NCBI RefSeq assembly: GCF_021502725.1
Contig: NZ_JAKFFS010000006.1
Location: forward strand, 186,001 to 250,000
Source of the DNA: Dyadobacter sp. CY345
GTDB lineage: Bacteria; Bacteroidota; Bacteroidia; Cytophagales; Spirosomataceae
Direction: 5' to 3'
DNA: 64,000 bases
Positions within the stretch are counted from its first letter, which is position 1, and every line of letters starts with the position of its first letter. Under the pieces are notes generated by a model that was given only the letters and a program-made list of their open reading frames with translations, searched no databases and was not told the origin of the DNA. The position numbers and the translations under genes were made by a program. Below are positions 45,563-53,288 of the stretch, piece after piece.

Positions 45563-47617
45563 AATTAGTTACCTGTATTAGTTCGAAAACAAAACAATGA
45601 TAAAGTGCCAGGGAAAACGGGAGTAATATTTTAGTGGGCGTGTGATCTGTGAGCATACCAGAATTAATTTATAATCCGCTGCTTGCAAAACATGGTCTCT
45701 TAGAATTTTTTCTATCGAATCTGGCAGAATATCAAGCCTGTATTATGTTTCATTGCACACGGTCTATTTTGTGTTTTGAAACCGCAAAAGAGCTTGACAT
45801 TTTTTCCTTTTTATTTTAAAAAAATTCAGCTTTCACTGAATAATTATAAATCGTCATGAGTTGTGGTTAGTCATAAGCAAAGGTAGAGATAAATTTTCTA
45901 AATCAAATATTCAAGCCATTTTAACCAAATAATTTACGGTCAAATATAGAGATGACAAACTTTTATATAAGTTAACCTAAAATTTTCATTACCTGACCTG
46001 CGTATTACTTAGGAGATTTTAGCTAAAATGTTTTCTACATTTCCTTGTTAAGTACTAACAAATGTTAATTTTCTCTAACTGAAACCGTTTAATAAGTTTC
46101 AACCAATTTTAAACATTTAGTGGTGGAAATCGGGCTGTCGAAGTGCTCATTATCACCATAAAGTTGAGAACTGCTTATACAATTGTGACTATGTATGCTC
46201 GAAAATACTCACCCAGGCAATCTTAAATTCAGTAGAAAAATTTTTACGTCACGTAGAAGTTTAGGATAACAGGCAAATCTGCCTACCCGAAATGGTTTTC
46301 GCCAATAAATGCACCATTTTAAAAAGAAGTAAACCGTTAAGTCAGAATGTTCCAATGACTTGGGCAAAAAAACACAACTATTTCAATGGCACACTGTACA
46401 AGTGATACTATGCCATTTCTTGACCAGCTATTGGGACAAGTTTCAGAGAGTACACCATTTTGCACTTTGTAAGTCAAAAATTTAACATATTCCTTATTTG
46501 GACAACTAACTTGTAGAAGTAATAACATAATATATGATATCATACCTCAAAGTAATTCCCAAACCAAGCATCAACGTATATAGAACATAGTTATATTAAG
46601 AATGGCATTGGTTTAAGTTTTACCGTACAAAGCATTTTATATGCTTCAATCTGCGCCGAGCCTTGAAAATTACCATTTAATAAATTCTGGTAAATCCAGC
46701 GAAATTTATTCGAATGGATTTTCTAGTGACGTTAATTATTCATGAGAAAAAAATACCCTGGGTAGCAATAACTCATATAAAATGCTGAATATTAATCACT
46801 TATATAAAATAAGCAAATGCAATAAATTTATATAAAATAATACTATGAATAGATTTGCCAATTTCGTTAAATTTATTAAACGGCAAATATCCTTCGGTAA
46901 ACACTTAAAATACTGCAAAAAGAGCGCTGTAATAGTATCCGTTTAAAAAATATAGATATGATAAATTTGCATATCACAGTTATCCCGTCTAGATTTGTGT
47001 AGATAATACTCCGAATTTACCAGACACAATTAGATAAATGCAGCGATAGGTCTATGTCAATGCAAAAAACGAAATTGATATAATTATACTTCCGGTATTC
47101 CAAGGTCACACACACTACACCGAACTGCGCAAACCCGCAGTAAAATCATTGATACTTTAAAAATATTATAAGGTACTTGCTGAGAGTTCTGTATACCAGC
47201 AGATTAAAATTCTAGACGACGACTTGATAACACGCTTTTGCCTTTGAATACTTTTATGTTGCTGATGAGAATCAACTTTACATAAAAATTAATCTAGCGG
47301 AAGATGATGACTAGATCAGTTAAAAAGAAGTTGCTTATGGATCATAACAAATATTTGCAAAGAATCGAACTTGTCTGATTAGCAGAACTCGATGGCTGTC
47401 TTACAAAACCGGTCGTCAGGGCAGAATCAGAAAAAGAATTTCATTATCCGGAAGTCATTTACAAGCGGCGTTTCGCGCTGCTTAGGAATGGGTATGTCTG
47501 ATAAAAAAACGCGGTATCAAATTATTATTTGCCAGGACACGAAGTAAGTGGCCTTGGAATCATTCTGTCAATCTATCAACGTATTAATATATTCTCACAG
47601 CATAATATTTTAATAAT
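45563..47617. other. 2.06-kb gene-free, AT-rich divergent region
   Basis: Between wzc (minus) and the second wcaJ-type gene (plus). No convincing ORF. It holds the promoter for wzc (45878-45907), three copies of ATATAAAAT near 46774-46840, a weak IR AATGGCA/TGCCATT near 46395-46420 and a small hairpin near 47464-47479. A 51-codon ORF at 47392-47547 cannot be supported. The size suggests unrecognised RNA or regulatory elements, or decayed genes. Confidence 0.5.
45878..45907 (-). promoter_or_regulatory. Bacteroidota primary promoter for the right-module operon
   Basis: Read on the minus strand: TTTG (45907-45904), an 18-nt spacer, then TACCTTTG (45885-45878), an exact match to the TAnnTTTG -7 element. 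It would start transcription near 45870, leaving a leader of about 300 nt before wzc. Confidence 0.65.
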
Positions 47618-48982
47618 ATGAAAAAGCGCTATCCTCGCCTTATGCTCAATGCCCATTTATGGATTGATGTGATTCTTTTGAATCTGTCTTTCCTTGCGGC
47701 ATGCTTCCAAAGATTTGGCAACTGGAAGTACGTTTTGGATCAGCAGTATGTCATTCTTTTATTGACAGCTAACCTGGTTTGGATCTTTGTTATTTACATC
47801 CTGCAAACCTACCATTTCACCCGAATTTCCTTTAATTTCAGGAATCAGGTTGTCAATTTGGGTAAGGCAGCGCTTCTGCATGCATCCATCATTATGGGTC
47901 TGCTCTACCTCGCACACAGAGGCGATGATTATTCGAGGCAGCAATTTATTGTGACTTACATCGTATTCGCAGCCATGGCTTTGGTCGCCAGGGCGATCAT
48001 TGTTCTTACATTATATATGTACAGAAAAGCAGGATACAACTACCGGAATTACGCTATTTTAGGAAAGGGCGATCTGGCTGAAATGATATTTGATTTTTAC
48101 AATGAAAGGAAAGAGCTGGGATATCGTTATTGCGGAACTTTTGAGTTTGATGAAAGTACTGAAAAACTCGATATGCTCGAAGCCATAATGGGCGAAAATA
48201 CTTTGGATTTTGTTTACTGCTGTCTGTCAGATTTGAGCGATGCACAGATTAAAAGTGTAATCAGGCTTGGAGAACGCCAAAAAACGCATATTCGTCTGGT
48301 ACCTGATTTTCGTGGATTTATGACCAACATGGCCACAATCGAGTACCATGACCTGATGCCAATTATTCAGGTAAACACCAAACCGTTTTCAAGTGTCAAT
48401 GAAAAAACCTTAAAGCGTTCGTTCGACCTCATCATTTCATCGACGATCATGATATTAGGTTTGCCGGCTTTTTTACTGCTAATGGCCGCTATCAAACTAA
48501 GCTCACCGGGCCCAATTTTCTACCGCCAGAAGCGTTGCGGACAATGGGGCAAGATGTTTGAAATTTACAAATTTCGGAGCATGGTTGTCAACGCTGACAA
48601 AATGGGACAGCATTCACAAGGAAGCAGCGATAAACGGATCACAAAGATTGGTCATTTTCTTCGTAAATCCAGATTGGATGAACTGCCGCAGTTTTATAAT
48701 GTATTAAGAGGAGACATGTCTATTGTTGGTCCAAGACCGCTATATAAATACGATGTCGACATGCTGATGGAAGCAGAACCACATGATTTTCAGAGGTTAT
48801 TAACTGTTAAACCTGGTATTACATCCATTGGGCAAATAAAAGTTGGCTATGCTGATTCCATGGCTAAAAATGTCGAACGCTTGAAATACGATCTTCAATA
48901 CCTTAAAGAATACAGCATATTCGCTGATATAGAGCTTATTCTGAAAACCATGCAGCTGATGGTTTCTGGCAGGGGACAATAA
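47618..48982 (+). CDS. wcaJ: WcaJ-type undecaprenyl-phosphate sugar-1-phosphate transferase (right module)
   Basis: 454 residues, the same length as the gene at 21244. Segments such as IRLVPDFRGFMTNMATIEYH, SSVNEKTLKRSFDLI and SPGPIFYRQKRCGQWG, plus RKSRLDELPQFYNVLRGDMS, are nearly identical to it, while the N-terminal membrane part is more diverged. It starts repeat-unit synthesis on undecaprenyl phosphate. Two copies in one locus suggest either two separate repeat units or redundancy. It reads away from the minus-strand operon across the 2-kb gap. Confidence 0.92.
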   Translation: MKKRYPRLMLNAHLWIDVILLNLSFLAACFQRFGNWKYVLDQQYVILLLTANLVWIFVIYILQTYHFTRISFNFRNQVVNLGKAALLHASIIMGLLYLAHRGDDYSRQQFIVTYIVFAAMALVARAIIVLTLYMYRKAGYNYRNYAILGKGDLAEMIFDFYNERKELGYRYCGTFEFDESTEKLDMLEAIMGENTLDFVYCCLSDLSDAQIKSVIRLGERQKTHIRLVPDFRGFMTNMATIEYHDLMPIIQVNTKPFSSVNEKTLKRSFDLIISSTIMILGLPAFLLLMAAIKLSSPGPIFYRQKRCGQWGKMFEIYKFRSMVVNADKMGQHSQGSSDKRITKIGHFLRKSRLDELPQFYNVLRGDMSIVGPRPLYKYDVDMLMEAEPHDFQRLLTVKPGITSIGQIKVGYADSMAKNVERLKYDLQYLKEYSIFADIELILKTMQLMVSGRGQ

Positions 48983-49013
48983 TTCCTTACCAGCAAAAGG
49001 CCAAGCATATTAC

Positions 49014-49047
49014 GATAAGCAATAGCCATAAAGGGCTATTGCTTATC
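49014..49047 (+). terminator. Perfect 14-bp hairpin
   Basis: GATAAGCAATAGCC (49014-49027) and GGCTATTGCTTATC (49034-49047) form a perfect 14-bp stem with a 6-nt loop, 31 nt after the wcaJ-type stop. No T run follows, so it may be a terminator with other requirements, an mRNA stabiliser or a processing site. Confidence 0.6.
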
Positions 49048-49244
49048 TGGCTAACTTCCGATAGTTTTGTTTAATAAAATAAGCATACAGTAAACACCTG
49101 CTTTCAACGCGTCTTCATTTGTAGAATCCAAAAAGAATGCCCTGTCCCATTATTAGTCAGACCATTCTGAGTAAAATACGCAGTTGAAAAAGTTACCCTG
49201 AATATTCAAACGACCCAGTACTCTATTTAATTTTTATCATCTTC

Positions 49245-50372
49245 ATGCGTATCGCAATTTTAGGAACCCGCGGGATTCCCAATCGTTATGGTGGCTTTGA
49301 GCAGTGCGCAGAATATCTGGCGCGCGGATTAGCTGTAAAAGGTCACGAAGTGATTGTTTACAACTCGCATAACCACCCCTACCAAAAAAGTCAATGGAAC
49401 GATGTGAGAATTATTCACATCTATGATCCGGAGTATCGCTTTGGCACAGTTGGACAAAGCATCTACGACTTGAATTGTATACGCGATGTCAGGAAACAGA
49501 ATTGTGATATTATTCTTCAGCTTGGTTACAATACAAGTTCGATCTGGGGAGCGATGCTTCCAAAAGATGCTGTGGTGACTACGAACATGGATGGCCTGGA
49601 ATGGCAGCGTTCTGGTTTCGGTGAATCTGTTAAAAAATTTCTGCTTTATGCGGAGAAGTGCGGAGTCAGATACAGTGACCATCTGATCAGTGACTCTGTC
49701 GGCATACAATCTTATCTAAAAGAAAAATATGCGATCGACTCTACTTTTATTCCGTACGGAGCCGACGAATTTAAATATCCCAACCCGTTTCTTCTGGACG
49801 ATTATTTTTTAAGGCCTTACGAATACGATCTTCTTATTTCAAGACTTGAACCAGAAAACAGCACTGAGATTATATTGGATGGCGTAGTGAAAGCTGCTCA
49901 AAACAGACCTTTCCTGGTAATTGGAAATAATAAGACAAAATTTGGAGATCATTTAAAACGTAAGTTCAAGGGTTATAAAAATATCCGCTTTTTGGGAGGT
50001 ATTTATGACATCAATAAGCTGAATAACTTGCGCTACTATTCCAACTTATATTTTCATGGGCACGCCGTGGGTGGAACAAACCCTTCACTTCTCGAAGCAA
50101 TGGCTTCACAGAGTCTGATCGCCGCACATGACAATATCTTCAATCGTTCCATTTTAGGTGAAGATGCATTGTATTTTATGACGCCGGATCAGGTGTCTGA
50201 ACAACTTGAAAAGGTAAGAAAATCAGAGCCGGACCATATTGTTAAAATTGACAGAAATACAGATAAAATCAGAACGACTTATACCTGGGAGAAAATTACA
50301 AATCAATATGAAGAACATTTCAAGAGCATTGCAAAAATTGTTACCCGCCCATCGGTACCAAAGTTAGTTTAA
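49245..50372 (+). CDS. DUF1972-type glycosyltransferase
   Basis: 375 residues. The N-terminus GTRGIPNRYGGFEQCAEYL defines the DUF1972 group of GT4-like enzymes (rhamnosyl- or other hexosyltransferases near wcaJ genes). TTNMDGLEWQRSGF and HGHAVGGTNPSLLEAM with the EX7E-type element follow. Family members commonly add the second sugar or a rhamnose; that is not shown here. It is 60 nt before the wza-type gene, probably co-transcribed. Confidence 0.92.
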   Translation: MRIAILGTRGIPNRYGGFEQCAEYLARGLAVKGHEVIVYNSHNHPYQKSQWNDVRIIHIYDPEYRFGTVGQSIYDLNCIRDVRKQNCDIILQLGYNTSSIWGAMLPKDAVVTTNMDGLEWQRSGFGESVKKFLLYAEKCGVRYSDHLISDSVGIQSYLKEKYAIDSTFIPYGADEFKYPNPFLLDDYFLRPYEYDLLISRLEPENSTEIILDGVVKAAQNRPFLVIGNNKTKFGDHLKRKFKGYKNIRFLGGIYDINKLNNLRYYSNLYFHGHAVGGTNPSLLEAMASQSLIAAHDNIFNRSILGEDALYFMTPDQVSEQLEKVRKSEPDHIVKIDRNTDKIRTTYTWEKITNQYEEHFKSIAKIVTRPSVPKLV

Positions 50373-50432
50373 TGCATGCCTGAGAAATGATTATTGCACA
50401 CTCCTTAAAAATTCACAAATCATAGTTATTGT

Positions 50433-51209
50433 ATGAATCGATTATCCCTCATCATTGCCTTTCTTGTCATTGCTTTTCTAAGTTCATGCGGATCGTATAC
50501 AAACATTCCCTACTTCAAGGATCTGAATAAGCTGGCGCCAACGGAGGAGCAAATCTCCAATTATTCATTTTTCACGATCCAGAATTCGGATGTTTTAGGG
50601 ATCAATGTAAGCAGTAGAAATCCGGAATCTTCGGCCATTTTCAATAGGGCGAACGGCAACAACGACGACAGTCCCCAGAACAGTTCGCAGAACCCTTCCA
50701 TGGCTGGATATCTCGTAGATCAAAAAGGAGAAATACATTTGCCATTGATCGGTACGATGAAAGTTTCTGGCCTTACTACATCAGCACTGCGTGATACGCT
50801 TAATAAACTTCTAGTCACTTATTATAAAGACCCGGTGACGAATGTTCGTATCTTGAATATCAAGGTCGCTGTGTATGGTGATGTTTTGCATCCAAACGTT
50901 TATAACCTTCAAAACGAGCGGACAACTATTACCCAGGCGCTCAGCTTGGCGGGAGATTTAAATATCACTGCGCTCCGTAATATTATCCTAATCAGAGAAG
51001 TGGATGGAAAGCGTAGTTATATCCCGATTAATCTCAATTCAAAAAATCTGTTCGAGTCACCATATTATTACCTGAAGAATAACGACGAGATTTATGTGCA
51101 GCCTGACCGTACGAAGTACGCAACGGTCGATCGCGGATATCGTACAGCGACGCTGGTTTTGTCAGGACTTTCCATTATCGCCATCGTCCTTTCGAATCTT
51201 TTCAGATAA
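50433..51209 (+). CDS. wza: Wza-type polysaccharide export lipoprotein
   Basis: 258 residues. Lipoprotein signal IIAFLVIAFLSSC (Cys near residue 19) with GSYTNIPYFKDL after it. The Poly_export domain spans about residues 50-140 (SDVLGINVSSRNPE, DQKGEIHLPLIGTMKVSGLT), followed by an SLBB domain (VYGDVLHPNVYNLQN). A C-terminal hydrophobic helix (TATLVLSGLSIIAIVLSNLF) could line the outer-membrane pore. It should form the export channel with Wzc. It is the only wza-type gene in the window; a second may lie upstream of position 1. It converges on the histidine kinase gene. Confidence 0.92.
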   Translation: MNRLSLIIAFLVIAFLSSCGSYTNIPYFKDLNKLAPTEEQISNYSFFTIQNSDVLGINVSSRNPESSAIFNRANGNNDDSPQNSSQNPSMAGYLVDQKGEIHLPLIGTMKVSGLTTSALRDTLNKLLVTYYKDPVTNVRILNIKVAVYGDVLHPNVYNLQNERTTITQALSLAGDLNITALRNIILIREVDGKRSYIPINLNSKNLFESPYYYLKNNDEIYVQPDRTKYATVDRGYRTATLVLSGLSIIAIVLSNLFR

Positions 51210-51227
51210 TTCGGGCTGTTTGACAAA

Positions 51228-51986
51228 TTAACTCAATGGTATAGAAACTGTTATTTTGGTACCGGAAACAGAATCAATTTTAACGATGCCGTTGAGCTTG
51301 TCTATTCGGGAATTGATGTTACTTAAACCCATCGAATTTTTCTTGGTCTGGGTTTGATCAAAACCTTTGCCGTCATCAAGGATCGTGATCAGCAATATAT
51401 TATCGCTGAGCACGATCCCTAAATGAATTTGCGTTGCCTGGGCATGTTTTATGGCATTGTGGACAAACTCCTTGACAATCAAATAAACATTTTTCCGCAT
51501 TTCGCTGGAAATTACTTTTTCCGGTATATCATCCGGTATCTGGACACTCAATTTTATCTGGGAATGATCAAATAATTTCATAGTCTGAAATTCTACATAA
51601 TAGATCAGATTTTCCAGATTATCATTTTCGAAATTAGTGCTCCATATAATTTCTTTGATCTTCTCAGACATCTCATTGATCATTGAGCAAAGCCGTTTTA
51701 TCTCGTCGTCCTGACGGCCGCTTCGGTTTACCATATCGGCAAAAAGTTTGATCGCAAAAAATCCCGCACCGATATCATCATGGATCTCGCTGCTGATCCG
51801 CTGACGCTCATTTTTAAGTGCCTGAAGCTGCTGGGCAAGCAGTCTGCGTAGACGTTTTCGATACAAATAATGGGAAACCAGCGCGTAGATTATCACAAAA
51901 AGTACAAGCAATATGGTTGCTTGCTGTCCTTCTAAATCTTTCAAAATCGTCAAACCCAGTATTCCGTTTAGTAAATTATAGCACAT
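51228..51986 (-). CDS. Membrane sensor histidine kinase (HisKA_3/NarX-LiaS type)
   Basis: 252 residues from the ATG at 51986; a GTG at 52004 would add six residues. One transmembrane helix (ATILLVLFVIIYALVSHYL) is followed by a short linker and the HisKA_3 phosphoacceptor region RQRISSEIHDDIGAG (His near residue 67). The ATP-binding domain has NAIKHAQA (N box) and DDGKGF...GLSNINSRI (G boxes). With almost no sensory domain, the signal may be membrane-borne. It is divergent from the response regulator gene and ends 18 nt from the wza-type gene, a plausible regulator of exopolysaccharide. Confidence 0.92.
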   Translation of the reverse strand: MCYNLLNGILGLTILKDLEGQQATILLVLFVIIYALVSHYLYRKRLRRLLAQQLQALKNERQRISSEIHDDIGAGFFAIKLFADMVNRSGRQDDEIKRLCSMINEMSEKIKEIIWSTNFENDNLENLIYYVEFQTMKLFDHSQIKLSVQIPDDIPEKVISSEMRKNVYLIVKEFVHNAIKHAQATQIHLGIVLSDNILLITILDDGKGFDQTQTKKNSMGLSNINSRIDKLNGIVKIDSVSGTKITVSIPLS

Positions 51987-52059
51987 GACCGTTGGTAAAA
52001 TCACATTTATTGACCGAGTTTGCTTAAATTACTCAAAAATCACTCAACAAATTCAGACA

Positions 52060-52677
52060 ATGATTTCAATTTCCATTGTTGAAGACCATGAACATTATCG
52101 CTCAGCACTTCTAAAAGCCATCGGCGGCAACAAGCTATTTGAAATTATCGGCGTATATGAATCTGCTGAACTTGCTATTGAACCTCTCCTCAGAAACCCA
52201 CCTGACATTGCTGTTGTTGATATAGAACTCGACAAAATGTCCGGAATTGAACTGATTAAATTTCTCAAAAACGAAGATATCCGGACACAGTTTTTAATGT
52301 GTACATCCTATCAGAATAATGAAAATGTTTTCAATGCGCTAAGGGCTGGTGCCAGTGGATATATTGTCAAAGACTCCAGTGCCTCAGAAATTGAAAACGC
52401 AATTATAGAACTGCATCAGGGCGGCTCTCCTATGAATACTTATATAGCCAGAAAAGTGATAAGTCTGCTGCACACCCAACCCCAAAAACAAACGTTCGGA
52501 CTCAGCGAAAGGGAGCTCGAAGTCATTACACTTTTAAGCAAGGGATTGATTTATAAAGAGATTTCAGATCAGCTTACGATCAGCGCCAACACAGTGAAAA
52601 ATCATTTGAAAAATATTTACAAAAAACTTCATGTTCAAAATAAGGTAGAAGCAGTTAATAAATATCGCTCACTTTGA
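52060..52677 (+). CDS. NarL/LuxR-type response regulator
   Basis: 205 residues from the ATG at 52060 (MISISIVEDHEHYR), which fits the family start; an earlier in-frame ATG at 51985 lies inside the kinase gene. Receiver domain with acidic IVEDHE, phosphoacceptor D54 in VVDIEL, and ASGYIVKDSS. The C-terminal LuxR-type HTH has LSERELEVITLLSKGL and SANTVKNHLKNIYKKL. It is divergent from and surely paired with the histidine kinase. An ACTCAACA variant of the leader box ends 10 nt before the start. Confidence 0.94.
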   Translation: MISISIVEDHEHYRSALLKAIGGNKLFEIIGVYESAELAIEPLLRNPPDIAVVDIELDKMSGIELIKFLKNEDIRTQFLMCTSYQNNENVFNALRAGASGYIVKDSSASEIENAIIELHQGGSPMNTYIARKVISLLHTQPQKQTFGLSERELEVITLLSKGLIYKEISDQLTISANTVKNHLKNIYKKLHVQNKVEAVNKYRSL

Positions 52678-52686
52678 AGTACAAAA

Positions 52687-52710
52687 AGCCCTGTTAGGAC
52701 TAACAAGGCT
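52687..52710. terminator. Hairpin between convergent genes
   Basis: AGCCCTGTTA and TAACAAGGCT pair at 9 of 10 positions around a GGAC loop, 10 nt after the response-regulator stop and before the minus-strand gene that ends at 52740. Probably bidirectional. Confidence 0.5.
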
Positions 52711-52739
52711 GGACATCTGAAATTTTATTAAATCAAAGA

Positions 52740-53036
52740 TTACTCTACGTGATTTTCGATTTCTTCCACATAAATATCCGGAGCATACCCGTCGCTAAAA
52801 AAAGTCAAATGACTTCTTTTGACATATTTATTCCATGCCAGACCGCCAAGTACTAATACAGACACCGAAACCTCAGGAAATAAATAAAGTGATATTATCA
52901 GGGAAGTAATCAGCACTGTTGCAACAGTCAGGATAATCGTCATTGGTGGAATGAAACTTCCCAGATTTGCACTTGACGTTATACTTTCACGGCGGGATTG
53001 AACATACCCGTCTTTAATAAATGGTAAGGTATTCAT
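52740..53036 (-). CDS. Small two-helix membrane protein of unknown function
   Basis: 98 residues from the ATG at 53036; a GTG at 53090 would add 18 residues and cross two leader boxes, so I prefer the ATG. A polar N-terminus with RRES is followed by two hydrophobic segments (PPMTIILTVATVLITSLIISLYLF and VSVLVLGGLAWN) and an acidic C-terminus (IYVEEIENHVE). I do not recognise it. It converges on the response regulator. Confidence 0.6.
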   Translation of the reverse strand: MNTLPFIKDGYVQSRRESITSSANLGSFIPPMTIILTVATVLITSLIISLYLFPEVSVSVLVLGGLAWNKYVKRSHLTFFSDGYAPDIYVEEIENHVE

Positions 53037-53053
53037 ACTTTTCAATCTTGAAA

Positions 53054-53065
53054 ATAACGTTGAGT
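53054..53065 (-). promoter_or_regulatory. ACTCAACGTTAT leader box (first of two)
   Basis: On the minus strand, ACTCAACGTTAT ends 17 nt before the ATG at 53036. Identical to the 12-base box at 21222-21233. Confidence 0.4.
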
Positions 53066-53076
53066 AATATGATGAG

Positions 53077-53088
53077 GTAACGTTGAGC
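53077..53088 (-). promoter_or_regulatory. GCTCAACGTTAC leader box (second of two)
   Basis: A second copy, differing at its first and last bases, lies 11 nt upstream of the first. A tandem pair is unusual among the boxes in this window. Confidence 0.35.
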
Positions 53089-53288
53089 ACTTAAAGATAG
53101 ATAAGTTAAAATGCAAATCGCAAAAGAAATGCAAATAATTTCGTCGTTTTTGTAGCAAAATCGAGAATGTTAGTAAAATTAATATTACAAAACGATATTA
53201 TCCAATATAGTGTTCACATCGGAGATTTATTCAATGTAGAGAAGTCTCTGGAACTCTTCCATAGATATTTCACACTGAATCACTGTTT

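Noticed and set aside
46774-46840. Three ATATAAAAT copies that might suggest a repeat array
   Set aside because: Units are short, AT-only, irregularly spaced and without unique spacers; not a CRISPR array.
47392-47547. 51-codon ORF before the second wcaJ-type gene
   Set aside because: Short, no recognisable motif, no ribosome-binding or promoter support.
45563-47617. A degraded insertion sequence in the 2-kb gap
   Set aside because: No transposase motif, terminal inverted repeats or target duplication could be found by eye.
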